42,069 bases of DNA from Smittium culicis (lineage: Eukaryota; Kickxellomycota; Harpellomycetes; Harpellales; Legeriomycetaceae), in the NCBI GenBank assembly GCA_001970855.1, contig LSSN01005164.1, forward strand, positions 1 to 42,069, given 5' to 3'. The position numbers and the translations under genes are program-made. The notes under the pieces were generated by a model. The model saw only the letters and a program-made list of their open reading frames with translations, was not told where the DNA came from and ran no database searches. This document shows, piece after piece, positions 1 through 11,433 of this stretch (its first letter is position 1; each line of letters begins with the position of its first letter).

Positions 1-991
1 GATAATACCTAAAAGCCCACGATTAGACGCTCATATCTTATGAGCACTTTCTATACAATAACTTTACTAAGGACTACCACTCCTAAGATAGAGCAGTTGA
101 ACGGCTGTGTAAATCAAAAAATTAGACGCTATTTCTATTCCACATATTTTGGTTGTACTTTAATCGAACTATTTTTTTTCAAGGGAAATTAGTTTATATA
201 CATTTAAAAACTACTCATAACTAATTTAATAGTTAATAAAAATATTTAAAAAAAACATTAGATATTTTGCCGATACCTTTTTAATATTTAGGCAGAGTCT
301 GCCGTAGATTAGATAATGGACGCGACTATTATGTACACATTATAGGTAGTAAAAAATATTTATACTACCAGTTGAATCAGCAGAGAAACACGAATGCGTT
401 TATACACAGCGAATTATTTGGCTGAGAAGTTTCGATTTATAAATCATAGAAGGAAAATGAGCGCGATTGGGACCCCCTTTTTTTTTTATTAGTTGATATC
501 TATTACCTACCTGGGATATTTACGACGAAATCATCAATTTCCCATCTATTCAGGATTATTTCTATTATTGGATTTGTTTACTCATTTTAGGCTCAGAATA
601 TTAATTATTATTTATTAAAGTTAGCCATAATTGCTGAAATTCTTTTAATCCTCATTATCCTCTTCGATATTAAGTTTGCTCCAATATATAGCTATCTTAA
701 TTTTGCTTTCTTGTTTGATATACCTGCCTCGATTCCCTTCTATTAGGTCTAATCACAATATTACAACATTCCTTCAAGCACTTTCTACTCAAACCACGCA
801 AACTTATTCATTTATCTCTAACTCATCTATTATCGATTCATTTTTATTTAAATTTGATAACATAATTTAACTCTCCATTCTAAACCCGCACATATACTTT
901 TCATCGTGAAATCAAGGCAGACAGTTCCTTGCTTAAGACCGCGTGAAAATATTTGTACGTCTAGTGGGGGTTTTTTTTAAAAAATTTTAAT
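1..991. other. 5' intergenic region, no gene recognised
   Basis: This AT-rich stretch lies before the first gene. The only open frame (676-870) begins with TTG, lacks an ATG and resembles no known protein, so it is not called. The words attagacgct at 23-32 and 121-130 are a short direct repeat. The last ~30 bases before the ATG at 992 are a G-run followed by T- and A-rich sequence and may be the leader of the next gene. No tRNA or other RNA gene is seen. Confidence 0.5.
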
Positions 992-3824
992 ATGACATTG
1001 CATGACTTCTTTAACCCTCGAATCAGAAAAAAAACTGTTGTTGTTTTAATTAAGCATCCTGCAAACTTCGATAAAACTCAATATACTTTCTTCGCTGCTA
1101 GAAATCGAAATAAGCCACTCTCAACCCTCAAACGAAACAAGTACCTCGATCTCAACAAGAAATCTAAAATATATAAGAAATCTCTCACAAGCTCTTCGAA
1201 TAAAACTTTTCTGGATCTTAAACACAAAAAAACCTCTATGCAAAGAAAGCTTAATAAAATGTTCATGTCCAGCTCCGATTCTGACCAAACCTCCAAAGAC
1301 TCTGAACATAAAAACAAATACGAAAAAGACCCCAAACTCGGAAGCTCTTTAACTTTCCGCTCTTATGAATTGAACGATCGACCCATTAGCAGCAAGAGCA
1401 AAGAACTCCTCTTAAGGCTCGAAGCTAGCAAAAATTCCTACGCCAAAAAACATCAAACCTCAGAAAATTACTTGAAAAATACCCTAGAACATAAATTTGC
1501 TAAATTCAACCTTATACCCGATAATTCTGCAAATACTCCAAAGGTTACATACGTTATTTTATTATTTCAACTTCTCCTTTTTATCACATTTTATATAATA
1601 CTATTTATTTCCCCCTCTAAACAGTTCTGACAATAACGCCCCTTTTAACCATATTCTTATTCTCTATTCTAGAACAAAATTCAGCAAACCAGCTCTAAAA
1701 TACCAACACCATGTAATATCATTTATCCCATCCCATCCACCTTTTCTTTTATTTATTTAATTGTCTGGATTGTCGCTCAATAATCCTGTTCTTTTTATTT
1801 TTCTTTTAGCTAATTCAACTCCGAACTCCTTCGATCAAATATTTTTACATACGCAAGACCCTGATACTCAACAAAAGAAATCCTCCGCTTCTGAATTCAC
1901 AACTTGGGGCTCCCATGACGAACATAAATCTCCGCTATCTTATTCCAATGACTGGCCCCCTACCGATAAATCCAAAGATCTTAATACCTCCAATAATCAA
2001 TGGCCAAACATGAGAACTGATGTTTACGTAAATGAACATGGAAAATTAGATGGTCCCGGAAAAATTGAATCAAAGATCCCACTCCTTTTAGGCGCAATGT
2101 CGTCAAAACGTGCCAAAAAATTATCCTACGGTAGTCAGCTTTCCCACAGTGAAGCCAAAAGAAGTCAATATAAAAAATTGAACCCTGTTAATGAAGGCGA
2201 TTTGGATAATTGGGTAATTGTGAATGACGCTGAAAGGCTATGGCTTCGATGTTGCATCAAAATTAGCAGTAAAAAAGCTATTAGGAACTTCTTGAGATCT
2301 GACGAATTTTTCCTCAATTCTGAAAGGCAGTTTGCTGTTGGTAATTGTTCTTCTTTTTCCCCCTTCTACCAATATCATATTCATTTTATTTGAATGTTTG
2401 TTTTGGCCCTTTATTATTTTTTACAATTTTACACGCTTTTCCTAACTCTCTTGTTTTTTTTTCTCTTTTAGCTTCTCGTGAAGGTGAAGAAAAATATGAT
2501 CTTGCTGTCGATTGGAACTCCCTTGAATTGATCAGACAGCAATTTGAAATAGAAAACCAAGAAAGTCTCCCTAAAATCCCCCATAAGAGAATGGGTGCTA
2601 TCGACATCCATCGCATTTCAGATAAAGAAGATTTAACCCAGCTAAAAAATACTATCAAAAAGCACAATAACAAACTCCTCAAAATCGAATCAAACAATTC
2701 TAAAATCCGCCAAATATATTCTCAATGGCATAAACTAAAGGCTCTTGTCGACTTGAAAACTCACACTTTCGTTGCTATTGATTGTGAAATGTGGGAACAA
2801 AATCACAACTATTTAACAGAGTTTGGATGGATGATGTACAACAGCAAAAACGATTTATTTTTGAGCAGGCACTATATCATCGCTGACCACTATTACTTGG
2901 AAAACAAAAGATACGTTGATGACCAAAGAGACAAGTTCGTGTTTGGTAATTCTGTTGTTGCGCCTCTAAAAGTTACCCTTGAAAAATTCGTTTCTGACAT
3001 TAAATCACTCGAGCCTGTTGTAATCATTGGCCACGATATGGGCATGGACCTGAAGATTCTCAAAAAGCATGGTATCGACTTCAGCGCTAGCAGCCCAAAG
3101 CCCGAGGCCACCTCAATAACTAGCTCAACACCTACATCCACTCGCAATGAAGCTACTAATTCAGAGTCTGCTCCTTCCTCAAAGTTCAATTTGGTAGATA
3201 CTTCTATTCTTTGTATGGGACTGACTTCCAGCATAAACGAAAAACCCAGTTTATCGAATGCACTCAAGCAATATGGAGTATCTGTCCTTTATCCCCACAA
3301 TGCAGGTAATTACACATATGCCTGTATATTATTAAGTTATTTCTTTTTTTTTTTTCTTGCAGCAATTTCCACTTTAGAAATCTTTTTAAACTTCAACCAT
3401 TTTTATTTTTTATTTTATATTTTTTTTCATTACTCTTTAATAAAATGATGATATAGGTAATGACGCAGTATACACAATGCGCTTGTTTTTGGATTTAGTT
3501 CGAGACGAAATCCCAACTACTTTAGGAAAACCAGCATCACATCTTTTACATGATATTAGCGACGTCTCACTAACAGCTAGTCTTCTAGGTCCTGAACCTA
3601 AACCATCGTCACTATCTGCATTTGCGACCCCTCTTGATTTCATGGACGAAGATGACGATAACTACCAACAACAGCAACAGCAACAGCAGCAGTCGAAATC
3701 CAAATCGGCTGAATACATAAATGCTATGAATATCGAGAATGCTTATGATAGATTATTTAACGTTGATAAGGGCACTTTTAAAGATTTGCCGGTATATAAA
3801 AGAAAATCTCAGCAGTCTTCATAG
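992..3824 (+). CDS. DEDDh 3'-5' exonuclease-like protein (Gfd2/YDR514C-like), five exons
   Basis: The spliced model is 992-1543, 1673-1712, 1810-2340, 2472-3305 and 3457-3824, giving 774 aa. Every junction keeps frame and has GT...AG borders, although the first donor is GTTACA. The C-terminal third has an RNase H-fold exonuclease core: FVAIDCEMWE (D478, E480), IIGHDMGMDL (D567) and HNAGNDAVYT (H650, D655). The last motif is created only by joining exons 4 and 5. These match the five catalytic positions of DEDDh nucleases in the fungal Gfd2/YDR514C-like family. The N-terminal ~450 residues are Lys/Ser-rich, probably disordered, and unrecognised. A nine-glutamine run precedes the C-terminus. 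The apparent C-terminal membrane helix of unspliced exon 1 lies in intron 1 and is not part of the protein. The substrate is unknown; RNA processing is inferred from family. Nuclease fold confidence is high; the exon 1-2 structure is less certain. Confidence 0.78.
3666..3692 (+). repeat. CAA/CAG glutamine tract
   Basis: Nine consecutive glutamine codons (mixed CAA and CAG) sit in the last exon of the exonuclease-like gene, after an acidic Asp-rich stretch. The mixed codons suggest an older, fairly stable tract. It falls outside the DEDDh core. Confidence 0.9.
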
Positions 3825-4405
3825 ATAAACAACTTTTTAACGACCCATTCCCTCCCTCCCTCCATTCTTTTTTTTTTTTTTAAAATTTTTATTTGACTCA
3901 AATATAGTCAATCTTATTTATACTTATACAACGCATATATATTATTTGCTTGTTTGTTTGCGAGAATTTAGTTCCTAATCAGCCCCTGAATTGTATACTT
4001 TTCACATTAATTGGATTTCATTTTTACTTGCAAATATAACTTTTTATTTTATTTTTTTCTCTCCATATCCCGAATTTATTTATTTAATATGTCTTGAACT
4101 TAATTAGTTCTTATTTTTTTTTTCTTTTAGTCAGCGATTTTTTGCGTAATTAATTCATAAAATAATTAATAACTTTAACGCTGACTCTATCAGACATACG
4201 CCAAACGCTCATTAAATTTGAAAGCTATTAGATTTATGGACAATTTGACGATGGAATGAAAAAAATCGATATTTTTTGCCTATAAAGACATTGGAAAAAA
4301 GCTATTAATCCTCATTAAAGTGTATATTTATTTATTTTTTTAGCTACGTCCAAAGTTTTTGTTAGATATTCAAACCCGTATAAAAGAAATAAAAAAAAGG
4401 GATGT
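3825..4405. other. Intergenic region between convergent genes
   Basis: This 581-base AT-rich spacer separates two convergent stop codons, so it must hold both 3' UTRs and both transcript ends. It starts with a C-rich patch (ccctccctccctcc) followed by a T run. An imperfect inverted repeat, AGTCAGCG at 4129-4136 and CGCTGACT at 4179-4186, encloses AATTAATT-rich sequence. No coding sequence is seen. Confidence 0.6.
4129..4186. repeat. Imperfect inverted repeat between convergent genes
   Basis: Perfect 8-bp outer arms (AGTCAGCG / CGCTGACT) bracket a 42-base loop that contains weaker symmetric AATTAATT/AATTAATA words. It may be a bidirectional 3'-end structure or a remnant of a very small terminal-inverted-repeat element. 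Function is inferred from position only. Confidence 0.45.
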
Positions 4406-6572
4406 TTAGAATGAAATTAAAAGTTCAGGCTCTTCATCTGCATTTGTATTATCGTCATTATTATTATTTCTGCTTTGGCTATAGTTATCGGCCATATTAT
4501 TGCTGGAACCACTATCCAATGCACCACCAGATCCGTTACCCAATCCGACATCAGCAGACCCAGGGCTTTGCCCCTTTTTAGGCAAGAACTTTTGGTTCAT
4601 TGTTTGAGTTACTGATGAAACGCATCCCAATTTTGTCAAATATGACTCTAGCTCTTTTGGTGTGATTTGAGATCCATGCACAGCGTCAATGCTTGGTTTT
4701 TTAGCTAGAACTATCTGTTTAGCTATTTCAGGATTTGAAGATAATAATCTCCAATACATGAGACTAACATCACGAACATCCATGCTTGAACAATTTTCGA
4801 AAGCTTTTTGTAAAATTTTAAGAACTATTTGCTGGGCCCTTCCCGGACTTCTTAAAAAGAAGCTTACTGATGCATGAACTATTGAAAGTTGGACAGACTC
4901 TTCTTCACTTAGTAGTTCAGGCTCCAGTCTTTCAAGCAGTTCATATGCAATATCTGGGCTTACTGACGGGTATTCACCAATCAAAAATATCAATGAAGAC
5001 TTTGAATTAGGATCAGTATCCAGCAGGTCATAAGCAGAATAAAGAGCAGGTACAGCCAGTCTAGCAATTTTCCCATTGCCTAAATGGGTAAAAGTTCTTG
5101 CTATGTTACAAATGGCAATAGATGACTGTTGGACAGCATAAACACCCTTAAGCTCGATTATTTCAATTAATACTTCAAGACATTTCTCAGCACTATCGCT
5201 AAATTTCAATGCCAACCTTTCGATTGCTGTAATTGATCTTCTACAAACGCTAGAGTCGACTTCTTTAGAGTATTCTGTAAGCTCAGATAAAAGCTTATCG
5301 ACGTTAGCATCTGTACATAAATTGACGAGTAAGTCGAGCTTTTCAAACTTGATGTAGTCAGGATCATTGTATTTGAGGAAGAACATGTTTATTTCTTTGG
5401 ACAGCAATAAGGGATGTTTTTTCAAAACTAAACTGATACTGCGAAGAGCAACATACTGAATCTCTGGAGATGTTGAAAGCAAAGAGATTAAAGGTGGTAT
5501 CAATTTTTTGTTGTATTTGGCAGTGATTTCATCGTCTTTAATGTAGCGCTCATATTCAAGAATTAGTCTAATGGCAGCAAGAACAACGCCGCTATTAGCA
5601 TGTTGTAGGCGTGGCAAAGTGGCATCGCATATTTTAATAGCCCGATTCTTCGTTGGTTTATAATCGACAAGAGCTTCTAAGATTGAGATTTGACCCCATT
5701 CAGTGTTATCGTTAAGAACCTTGAGTAGTTGGACAACAGAAGAATCGTTAATTGACCAAACTGGCTCGATTTGGCCGTTAGCTTTAGCAACGTCATTGAT
5801 CTCGCGTAAGCTAGAAACAGCATTGGCTACAACTAATGCATTTGAATCAGAAAGCATTTCTACGACGATATCAACCAAACCTTGTTCAATGGCAGCCTCC
5901 TTACTGAGTTCATAAATTTTTGCAACGCAAACTACGGCAGTTTTTCGAACATATGCATCCCTATCTTTCAAACAACGCAAGAGGGGTTCGCTTATGTAAT
6001 CAAGGATCTCCAGGACATGTAAACAGCCCATTGTTCGGATGGCCAAAGCGCGTAAAAGAGGGTTGTTGTCTTCGGAATCCTAAATTAATTCAATTAATTT
6101 GTTAGTTTATAGAATGATAATTCAGATGTTGTGAAAAGGAGACATACTCTAACAAAGGTGTTTATGGCAAGGATAACCAAATCAGGTTTTTCTCTTGCAT
6201 AACTCATCAAATATAAGTATATGAGTTTTTTAATTTCTAAATCGTCAGTTTGCATATTTTTAAGAACATCTGTAAATAAATCAGAAACATCTTTTCCTAT
6301 GGTCATATTTGCAATTACTCGACGAACAGCTTCTTTTCTTCTTTCACGGTATTCGCTATTAAGCTCCGTTCGCAATTCAAAGTTTTCGCCTATTACAGAA
6401 ATAAGTAAGCAACATAAAATTGTAAGCCTTATTTTAATGAAATATATAAATAATAAATATCACCTTTTCTCAAGTTATTTATGAATTTATTGCTCATTAT
6501 CTTTAGGCGGGCAAGATTCGATTGAATTTTATTCATTGCCAGAGTCGAGAAATCATTTCTTTGATTGTTCAT
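4406..6572 (-). CDS. AP complex beta subunit (beta-adaptin, AP-1/AP-2 type), three exons
   Basis: Exons are 6572-6464, 6389-6148 and 6079-4406, giving 674 aa. Junctions rebuild two diagnostic segments: [13 protein letters not shown] (exons 1-2) and [20 protein letters not shown] (exons 2-3). The trunk is an alpha-solenoid with family signatures [17 protein letters not shown] (near residue 134), [14 protein letters not shown] (from 158) and [21 protein letters not shown]. Beta-adaptins form the large subunit of the AP-1 or AP-2 clathrin adaptor heterotetramer at the trans-Golgi/endosome or plasma membrane, binding dileucine cargo and clathrin. The protein ends after a Ser/Asn/Gly-rich hinge with no appendage (ear) domain, as in yeast-size Apl1/Apl2. 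The last residues, PELLISF, resemble a clathrin-box-like motif but lack the terminal acidic residue. The first ATG is used here; M26 (MSNKFINN) would give a more typical N-terminus. I cannot decide between AP-1 and AP-2. Confidence 0.92.
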
Positions 6573-8947
6573 TTTTAACAGATGCTATGAATAATTATGA
6601 ATAATAGGACAATATATGAAGTTTATAGGAATAGAGTAAAGAGTTTGAAATTCATTTAACTATCCAGAATTAAAATACGTAATCGAGATTTAAGAATTTA
6701 GAATTAAATGAAATCGAGACTTATTACTTGATTTTAAACTAAAATATATTTCATATATCACTACAATTTCCATTGTGGCTATCGAAATTATTACATCTTT
6801 ATCTACCTCAGCCATTTGTTCAAAATAACTAATAATTGGCCAATTAATTTATGAGTTATTTTGATTAATTGGCTTTAATCCTTAAAATAGATATTATTCG
6901 CTAGAATCATTTGAATGCTATTACTATTGGCTCTTATCTTTATTGCATTCACTTTCCTCGAACTGAATAAATTTACTGGACCAAACCTTTTTTAAAACAG
7001 ACCAAACAGTACTTTATCGCATTAGCCACTCCAGACCTTGCCTCTATGATATTTAATAGGCTAGCTCGTTTGTTCTAGGGCAGAAACCCGCTGTAAAACT
7101 TTTATTGGCTATTCCTTCTTTATCTATCATTAGCTATGATCTTATTAACGCTTTATTTTAAATTATAAACTTTAATTTCTCTTTTCGCGAGCACTAGGCC
7201 AAAATAAAGCCTTAAACAAATCAAATAACAAAATTAGCAATAAATGATACTGATCCAAATGATAAATTTTTTTAGTTGTTTAAAACTATGCTTGAAATAA
7301 TAATGTTGAATATACCTTGCCAACGAATCAATTACTAATCTTTTTAAGAACATTACCTCTATAAAAGTTCCAATGTTTACTAATTTAATCCAAAAAAAAA
7401 TATACATAGATGGCTCATTGAAACTTATTGAAAATAAAATACCGCCTATTACTTGTAAATATAAAAAATATACAAATCTAACCCTTTCTTTCGTCAACAC
7501 TTTTAGAAATTTGAAAAATTACCAATTTATTAGAAACATTTCATTTCAGATTTCCATTCGATAATCGATTTATAATATCTTACAATACACTGAAACTGCA
7601 TATTATGTATAAATCCGCAATAATTAACTGGATGATTTTGGCATTTAAAAAATCCCAGTACCCATGAAAACTTAAAAAAAACCCCCATCATCTCTAGTAT
7701 ATATTTATTTTATTTTAACCCTTTCCCACATGGTAATCTATTTTTGATCCTCTGATCATAGCCAATTATGTCCAATTAAATTACTTTAATTCCGATTCCT
7801 TAAGAGTAATTGGTATATTAAAAAAAACATCAAATAATAAATATGCTCTTAAACCATAAGCGAATCAATAAATTGACTTTTTTAAAGAGTGTTGGATGGG
7901 GAAAGGGTTAAAACTAAAACAAATAAAAAATGCTCATTTTGCATAATTGTTTTAGTATTTAGAATATAAAGCAGAAACAAAAGAACATTCTTAATTACTG
8001 CAACTAATTGCATAAGCATAGCTTTAATAACCACACGCATAAACAAAATTTTCTTTATTGCGCAAGGTCTTGAATAAATTGAAAAATTTTGCATTTTTTT
8101 CTTCAATAATTTTAGTTTTTTTTCAGCGAAAAACAAATCGAAATTATCTTTTCAATATTTCTTTGACCTTTTCCTCTCCAGCACTCCTTAAATTATCATA
8201 ACTATTGATTCGTTCATGCTTTATAAGCAAATAATATCATTAACTGTGATTCTACAATAAACCAACATTTAAATCTATTCTGAACTTGTCTATTTTTACT
8301 GAACGCATTTTTATATATATTGTATAAATGAAAAAAATCCTATTGTTTGGTAAAGTGCTATTAGCTTTTTATATAATTATATATTATGCGAAAGACTCTT
8401 TATGAAGGAATCATTTTATAGTTTAAAGTGTTGCAGCGTATAAAATTTAATTTTTAATTTTTATCGAATAAAAAAAATCTAGGATTATATCTATCAAATA
8501 ATACTTTAAAAGTGAAATAAATAAATAGAAAATTCGAAATGCCTTTTCAACTCCGCCAATAATATTTACAATTAACGATTAATCAGGCAAATAAAATTAA
8601 ACTGCAACAAAGTGCTCTTAATTCATAATCTCCCATATCATAAAAAATTGTACTAAAAATAAATTCTAAAAAATACAAATAAACAAATATTAGGAAGAAT
8701 TCCAACAAATACTTTTTAAAATAAAAAAAACATGTGAATATGAAAACAAGGCTCGTGGATTTTATATATAAACTACATAATATCCAAAGTTTTACCAAAA
8801 AAGCAAAATAATTAACCCGAAATAGCACATTCAAATAAAAATTCATCGTTAAAACCTACCTTTTAATAAATTTAAAGTTCGAATATATCCTAAAATAACA
8901 CAAATTGAAATTTCATTTTATATTTCATAAAACTGAATAATTTAAAG
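6573..8947. other. Intergenic region with one MITE copy
   Basis: These 2.4 kb lie upstream of both the beta-adaptin gene and the small membrane-protein gene, so promoters of both should be here. One intact TTAA element sits at 7719-7907. The open frames (for example 7234-7500, 7882-8136 and 8583-8846 on the minus strand) are short, low-complexity and unrecognised, and are not called. No RNA gene is seen. Confidence 0.5.
7719..7907 (+). mobile_element. TTAA-flanked 189-bp MITE, copy 1 (forward)
   Basis: The element is flanked by TTAA on both sides (7715-7718 and 7908-7911). It starts CCCTTTCCCAC and ends GGGGAAAGGG, and is 189 bp like several others here. Internal landmarks of the family are present: a CCTTAAGA-like word near the middle, AAATAATAAAT, then GCGAATCAATAAATT and TTTTTTAAAGAGTGTTGGA near the right end. 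It has no coding capacity. TTAA target sites with CCC...GGG termini are the hallmark of piggyBac-type transposons, so I infer a non-autonomous piggyBac-like element. Confidence 0.8.
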
Positions 8948-9443
8948 ATGACAAATTTAGCAAGCATTGAATCCAGAACTCCTTTGAGCACTGAGTCAGA
9001 AAATATCAATTCTAAAACTATCTCGAAAAATGAATCTCATTATAAAAGTCTACTAACACTAGTTGCTGTTCTTGGAGGAGCTAGAATATTGATTTCTATA
9101 TTAAGGCATATATTAGATATATCTATAATGGTTATCTTTTCATTTATGGCCGTATTATACTTAGCCTCAAAGTAAGATTTTCAACTATTTAAGATATCAT
9201 ATATATATATATATATATCGTAATATTTAAATCTAAAAACGTATTTTTAATAGCTATTGGAAAACCGACCTAGATAATTCAAAATTTTCGTTCATTGTGG
9301 ATCTTATAATGGACTTTGTTTTTGTTATTGAATCCAAGATAATAAAATACTATTATGAATTACGAAAAAACTTAAGCAGTCAGATATCTAATAATAATAT
9401 TGGCAGCAACTTCTCTATCTTTCCCGATAGAGTTAAACAGTAG
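8948..9443 (+). CDS. Small two-exon putative membrane protein, unknown function
   Basis: Exons are 8948-9171 and 9254-9443, joined in frame across an 82-nt intron with an excellent donor (GTAAGA) and acceptor AATAG, giving 137 aa. The split codon AA|C encodes Asn75. The N-terminus (residues 1-33) is polar and Ser/Thr/Asn-rich. Two adjacent hydrophobic segments follow (about 35-52 and 55-73) separated by RH, forming a likely helical hairpin. The second exon adds YWKTDLDNS, another hydrophobic stretch with acidic residues (about 84-97), a KIIKYYYELRK basic/aromatic segment and a polar tail. I do not recognise the family. Gene status rests on the splice sites, the extended frame in exon 2 and non-random composition in an otherwise stop-rich region. 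It stands alone at the edge of the gene desert. Confidence 0.6.
9199..9218. repeat. (AT)10 microsatellite in intron
   Basis: Ten AT dinucleotides lie inside the single intron of the small membrane-protein gene. Length variation here would change intron size but not the coding sequence. Confidence 0.9.
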
Positions 9444-10133
9444 TGGTTCGCAAATATATATTTTTCTTTTTATTATTATACTAACATTCATTTATATCGA
9501 GTATGGTTTTATGTATTAATATTATTAGCTGTTAAAATTTACTTTATTTTATCCTTCCCCTTTATCAAATAAATATTTTTAAAATTCTCAAAATTTTATA
9601 TTAAAGCAAAAAATCCTTTTTTGATCTTCTCTTTTTGTTTTTTTATATTTTTAGCCAAGATTCAAAGCCACAAAAAGCTTTATAAATCCAATAAAAACAA
9701 TTATTTATCGTCACATTATAAGAAAATAGCTTTGGCTAACTTATTCATTTCTTAATTATTTTAAATATATGTTTATTTTTTATAAAAAATAAAAATAATA
9801 ATTCGAAGTTTTAAGAGTGTTTTTGTATGATTTTTTTGTGTTAAATAGATTAAATAAAATCACGTCTAATAGAAAAATATTTTTTAAATTTTTTAAACAG
9901 TATGTTTGCAGTTTAATACAAAACATATTGCAATTTAATACACACATTCTAAGTAGCTATATATCCTTATTTCTTTCATAAGTTAGATGACGCCAAATAG
10001 ACAAAAAATCTCAAGCAAATAGAGAAACTAAGCAATATAAGATGTCAGTTTTGAGATTTATAATTAACACTTTTATAGTATACAAATTAATGAATATTGC
10101 ATTATTTTAAAACGAATCAAGTCAATGATTTAA

Positions 10134-10322
10134 CCCTTTCTCGCGCGGTAGACTATTTTTTGACCTCCAAATATAGCCAACTACATTCAATGAAAATCGA
10201 TTAATTCCGAGACCTTAAGAAATAACGATATAATGCAAAATAAAAGCAAATAATAAAATATCTTATAAATGACTACCGTATCATTAAATTAATTTTTTAT
10301 AAGATTTTTGGACGAGAAAGGG
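10134..10322 (+). mobile_element. TTAA-flanked 189-bp MITE, copy 2 (forward)
   Basis: TTAA at 10130-10133 and 10323-10326 flanks an element that begins CCCTTTCTCGCGCGGTAG and ends GAGAAAGGG. Length is exactly 189 bp. The right-end segment reads TTTTTTATAAGATTTTTGG instead of the more common TTTTTTAAAGAGTGTTGGA, a variant shared with the inverted copy next to it. Confidence 0.85.
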
Positions 10323-10387
10323 TTAAGATAAAAATCTTAAAGTTTATAATCCAAAGGAGTTTTATATTATTAAAAAATTCATTTTAA

Positions 10388-10576
10388 CTTTTTACCGTCC
10401 AAAAATCTTATAAAAAACTAACTTATTGATTTGTTTACAATTTAAAAGCAAATTTATTGCTTGCTGTTTATTTACGGTATACCAATATTTCTAAAGGTCT
10501 TGTAATTAAGGAATTTTAATTGAACACAGTTGGCTATATCTTTTGGATTAAAAATAGTCAACAGCTCGTGAAAGGG
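10388..10576 (-). mobile_element. TTAA-flanked 189-bp MITE, copy 3 (reverse)
   Basis: This reverse-oriented copy is 189 bp, with TTAA at 10384-10387 and 10577-10580. On the plus strand it runs from CTTTTTACCGTCC to CTCGTGAAAGGG. With copy 2 it forms a large inverted repeat around a 65-bp spacer, and it shares copy 2's private right-end variant. Confidence 0.85.
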
Positions 10577-10638
10577 TTAATAAGCTTCGAATAATTTACA
10601 CTCGCTTGTGATATTAATATATATTAAGCAATAGACAT

Positions 10639-10827
10639 CCCTTTCACGGCTGGTATTCCTTTTTTGATCTACCAAATATAACCTACTGTATTTGACTATT
10701 ATACTATATTTTTGAGGCCTTAAGAAATACTGGTTATTTTTATAATAACAGCAAACAATAAATCTGCTTATAGTACATAAATTAATCAATAACTTGTTTT
10801 TTTCGAAGAGTGTTAGACGGTAATGGG
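10639..10827 (+). mobile_element. 189-bp MITE, copy 4 (forward, flanks eroded)
   Basis: The element begins CCCTTTCACGGCTGGTA and ends GGTAATGGG, again exactly 189 bp. The expected TTAA is ACAT on the left and TTAG on the right, so both target-site copies are mutated. It is the third copy within 700 bp. Confidence 0.75.
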
Positions 10828-11244
10828 TTAGTTTTAAATATAAAACCTACGCATATATAAGTGATTACTTTGAGGAACGAAACTTTTCCTATAAAGTTTC
10901 TCCTACTTTGCAAAATTACTTTTATTTTTAAATCTTGTTAGAAAATATCATCAAACAGTTTTTCTGATAGAACCAATACCTTTGTCTGATTTAAATAAGC
11001 AAATATAATATTTAAGAAAAAAATCCCGCTTCACATAAGATTATCCCTTATATTAGGAAAAATATATTTGTATCATTTTTTTTTTCTAAGTAAAATATTA
11101 AGTGGATGTTGATAGTTGATTTAATTTCGATATTTAAATAGCATATATTTATAGCTACTTTTCATTTATTTTCAAATAATGTATACTTTTATAAAATCAT
11201 GTAAGTATAATTTAAATAAAATTATGATGTCGTTTTATTTGTTT

Positions 11245-11433
11245 TGTAAAAATGGATTATAATGCTTTTCACTTTCAATTTTCATTAAAAAAATTAATAT
11301 GTTAATTTTTATATAATTTGCTTCTATATTCAAATAAACAGATAAATGATTTAGACTTGGAATTTCATTATCTTTATTGAATTTAAGTTTCTAAATTTGG
11401 TGAATCAAAACCTGTCTACTGCCTAGTAAAAGG
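11245..11433 (-). mobile_element. Degenerate MITE copy (reverse)
   Basis: Only the end near 11390-11437 is clearly recognisable: AATTTGGTGAATCAAAACC then GTCTACTGCC and AAAGGTTAA, matching the reverse-strand consensus (ATATTTGGTAGATCAAAA, GTCTACCGCCC, AAAGGGTTAA). The left boundary is estimated from the family length. This is an old copy. Confidence 0.45.

Noticed and set aside
676..870. 64-codon open frame upstream of the first gene
   Set aside because: It begins with TTG, not ATG, has AT-driven composition and no recognisable motif or splice partner.
1544..1630. C-terminal transmembrane helix of a 212-aa protein
   Set aside because: The segment lies within a GT...AG intron whose removal gives a continuous frame into the exonuclease gene.
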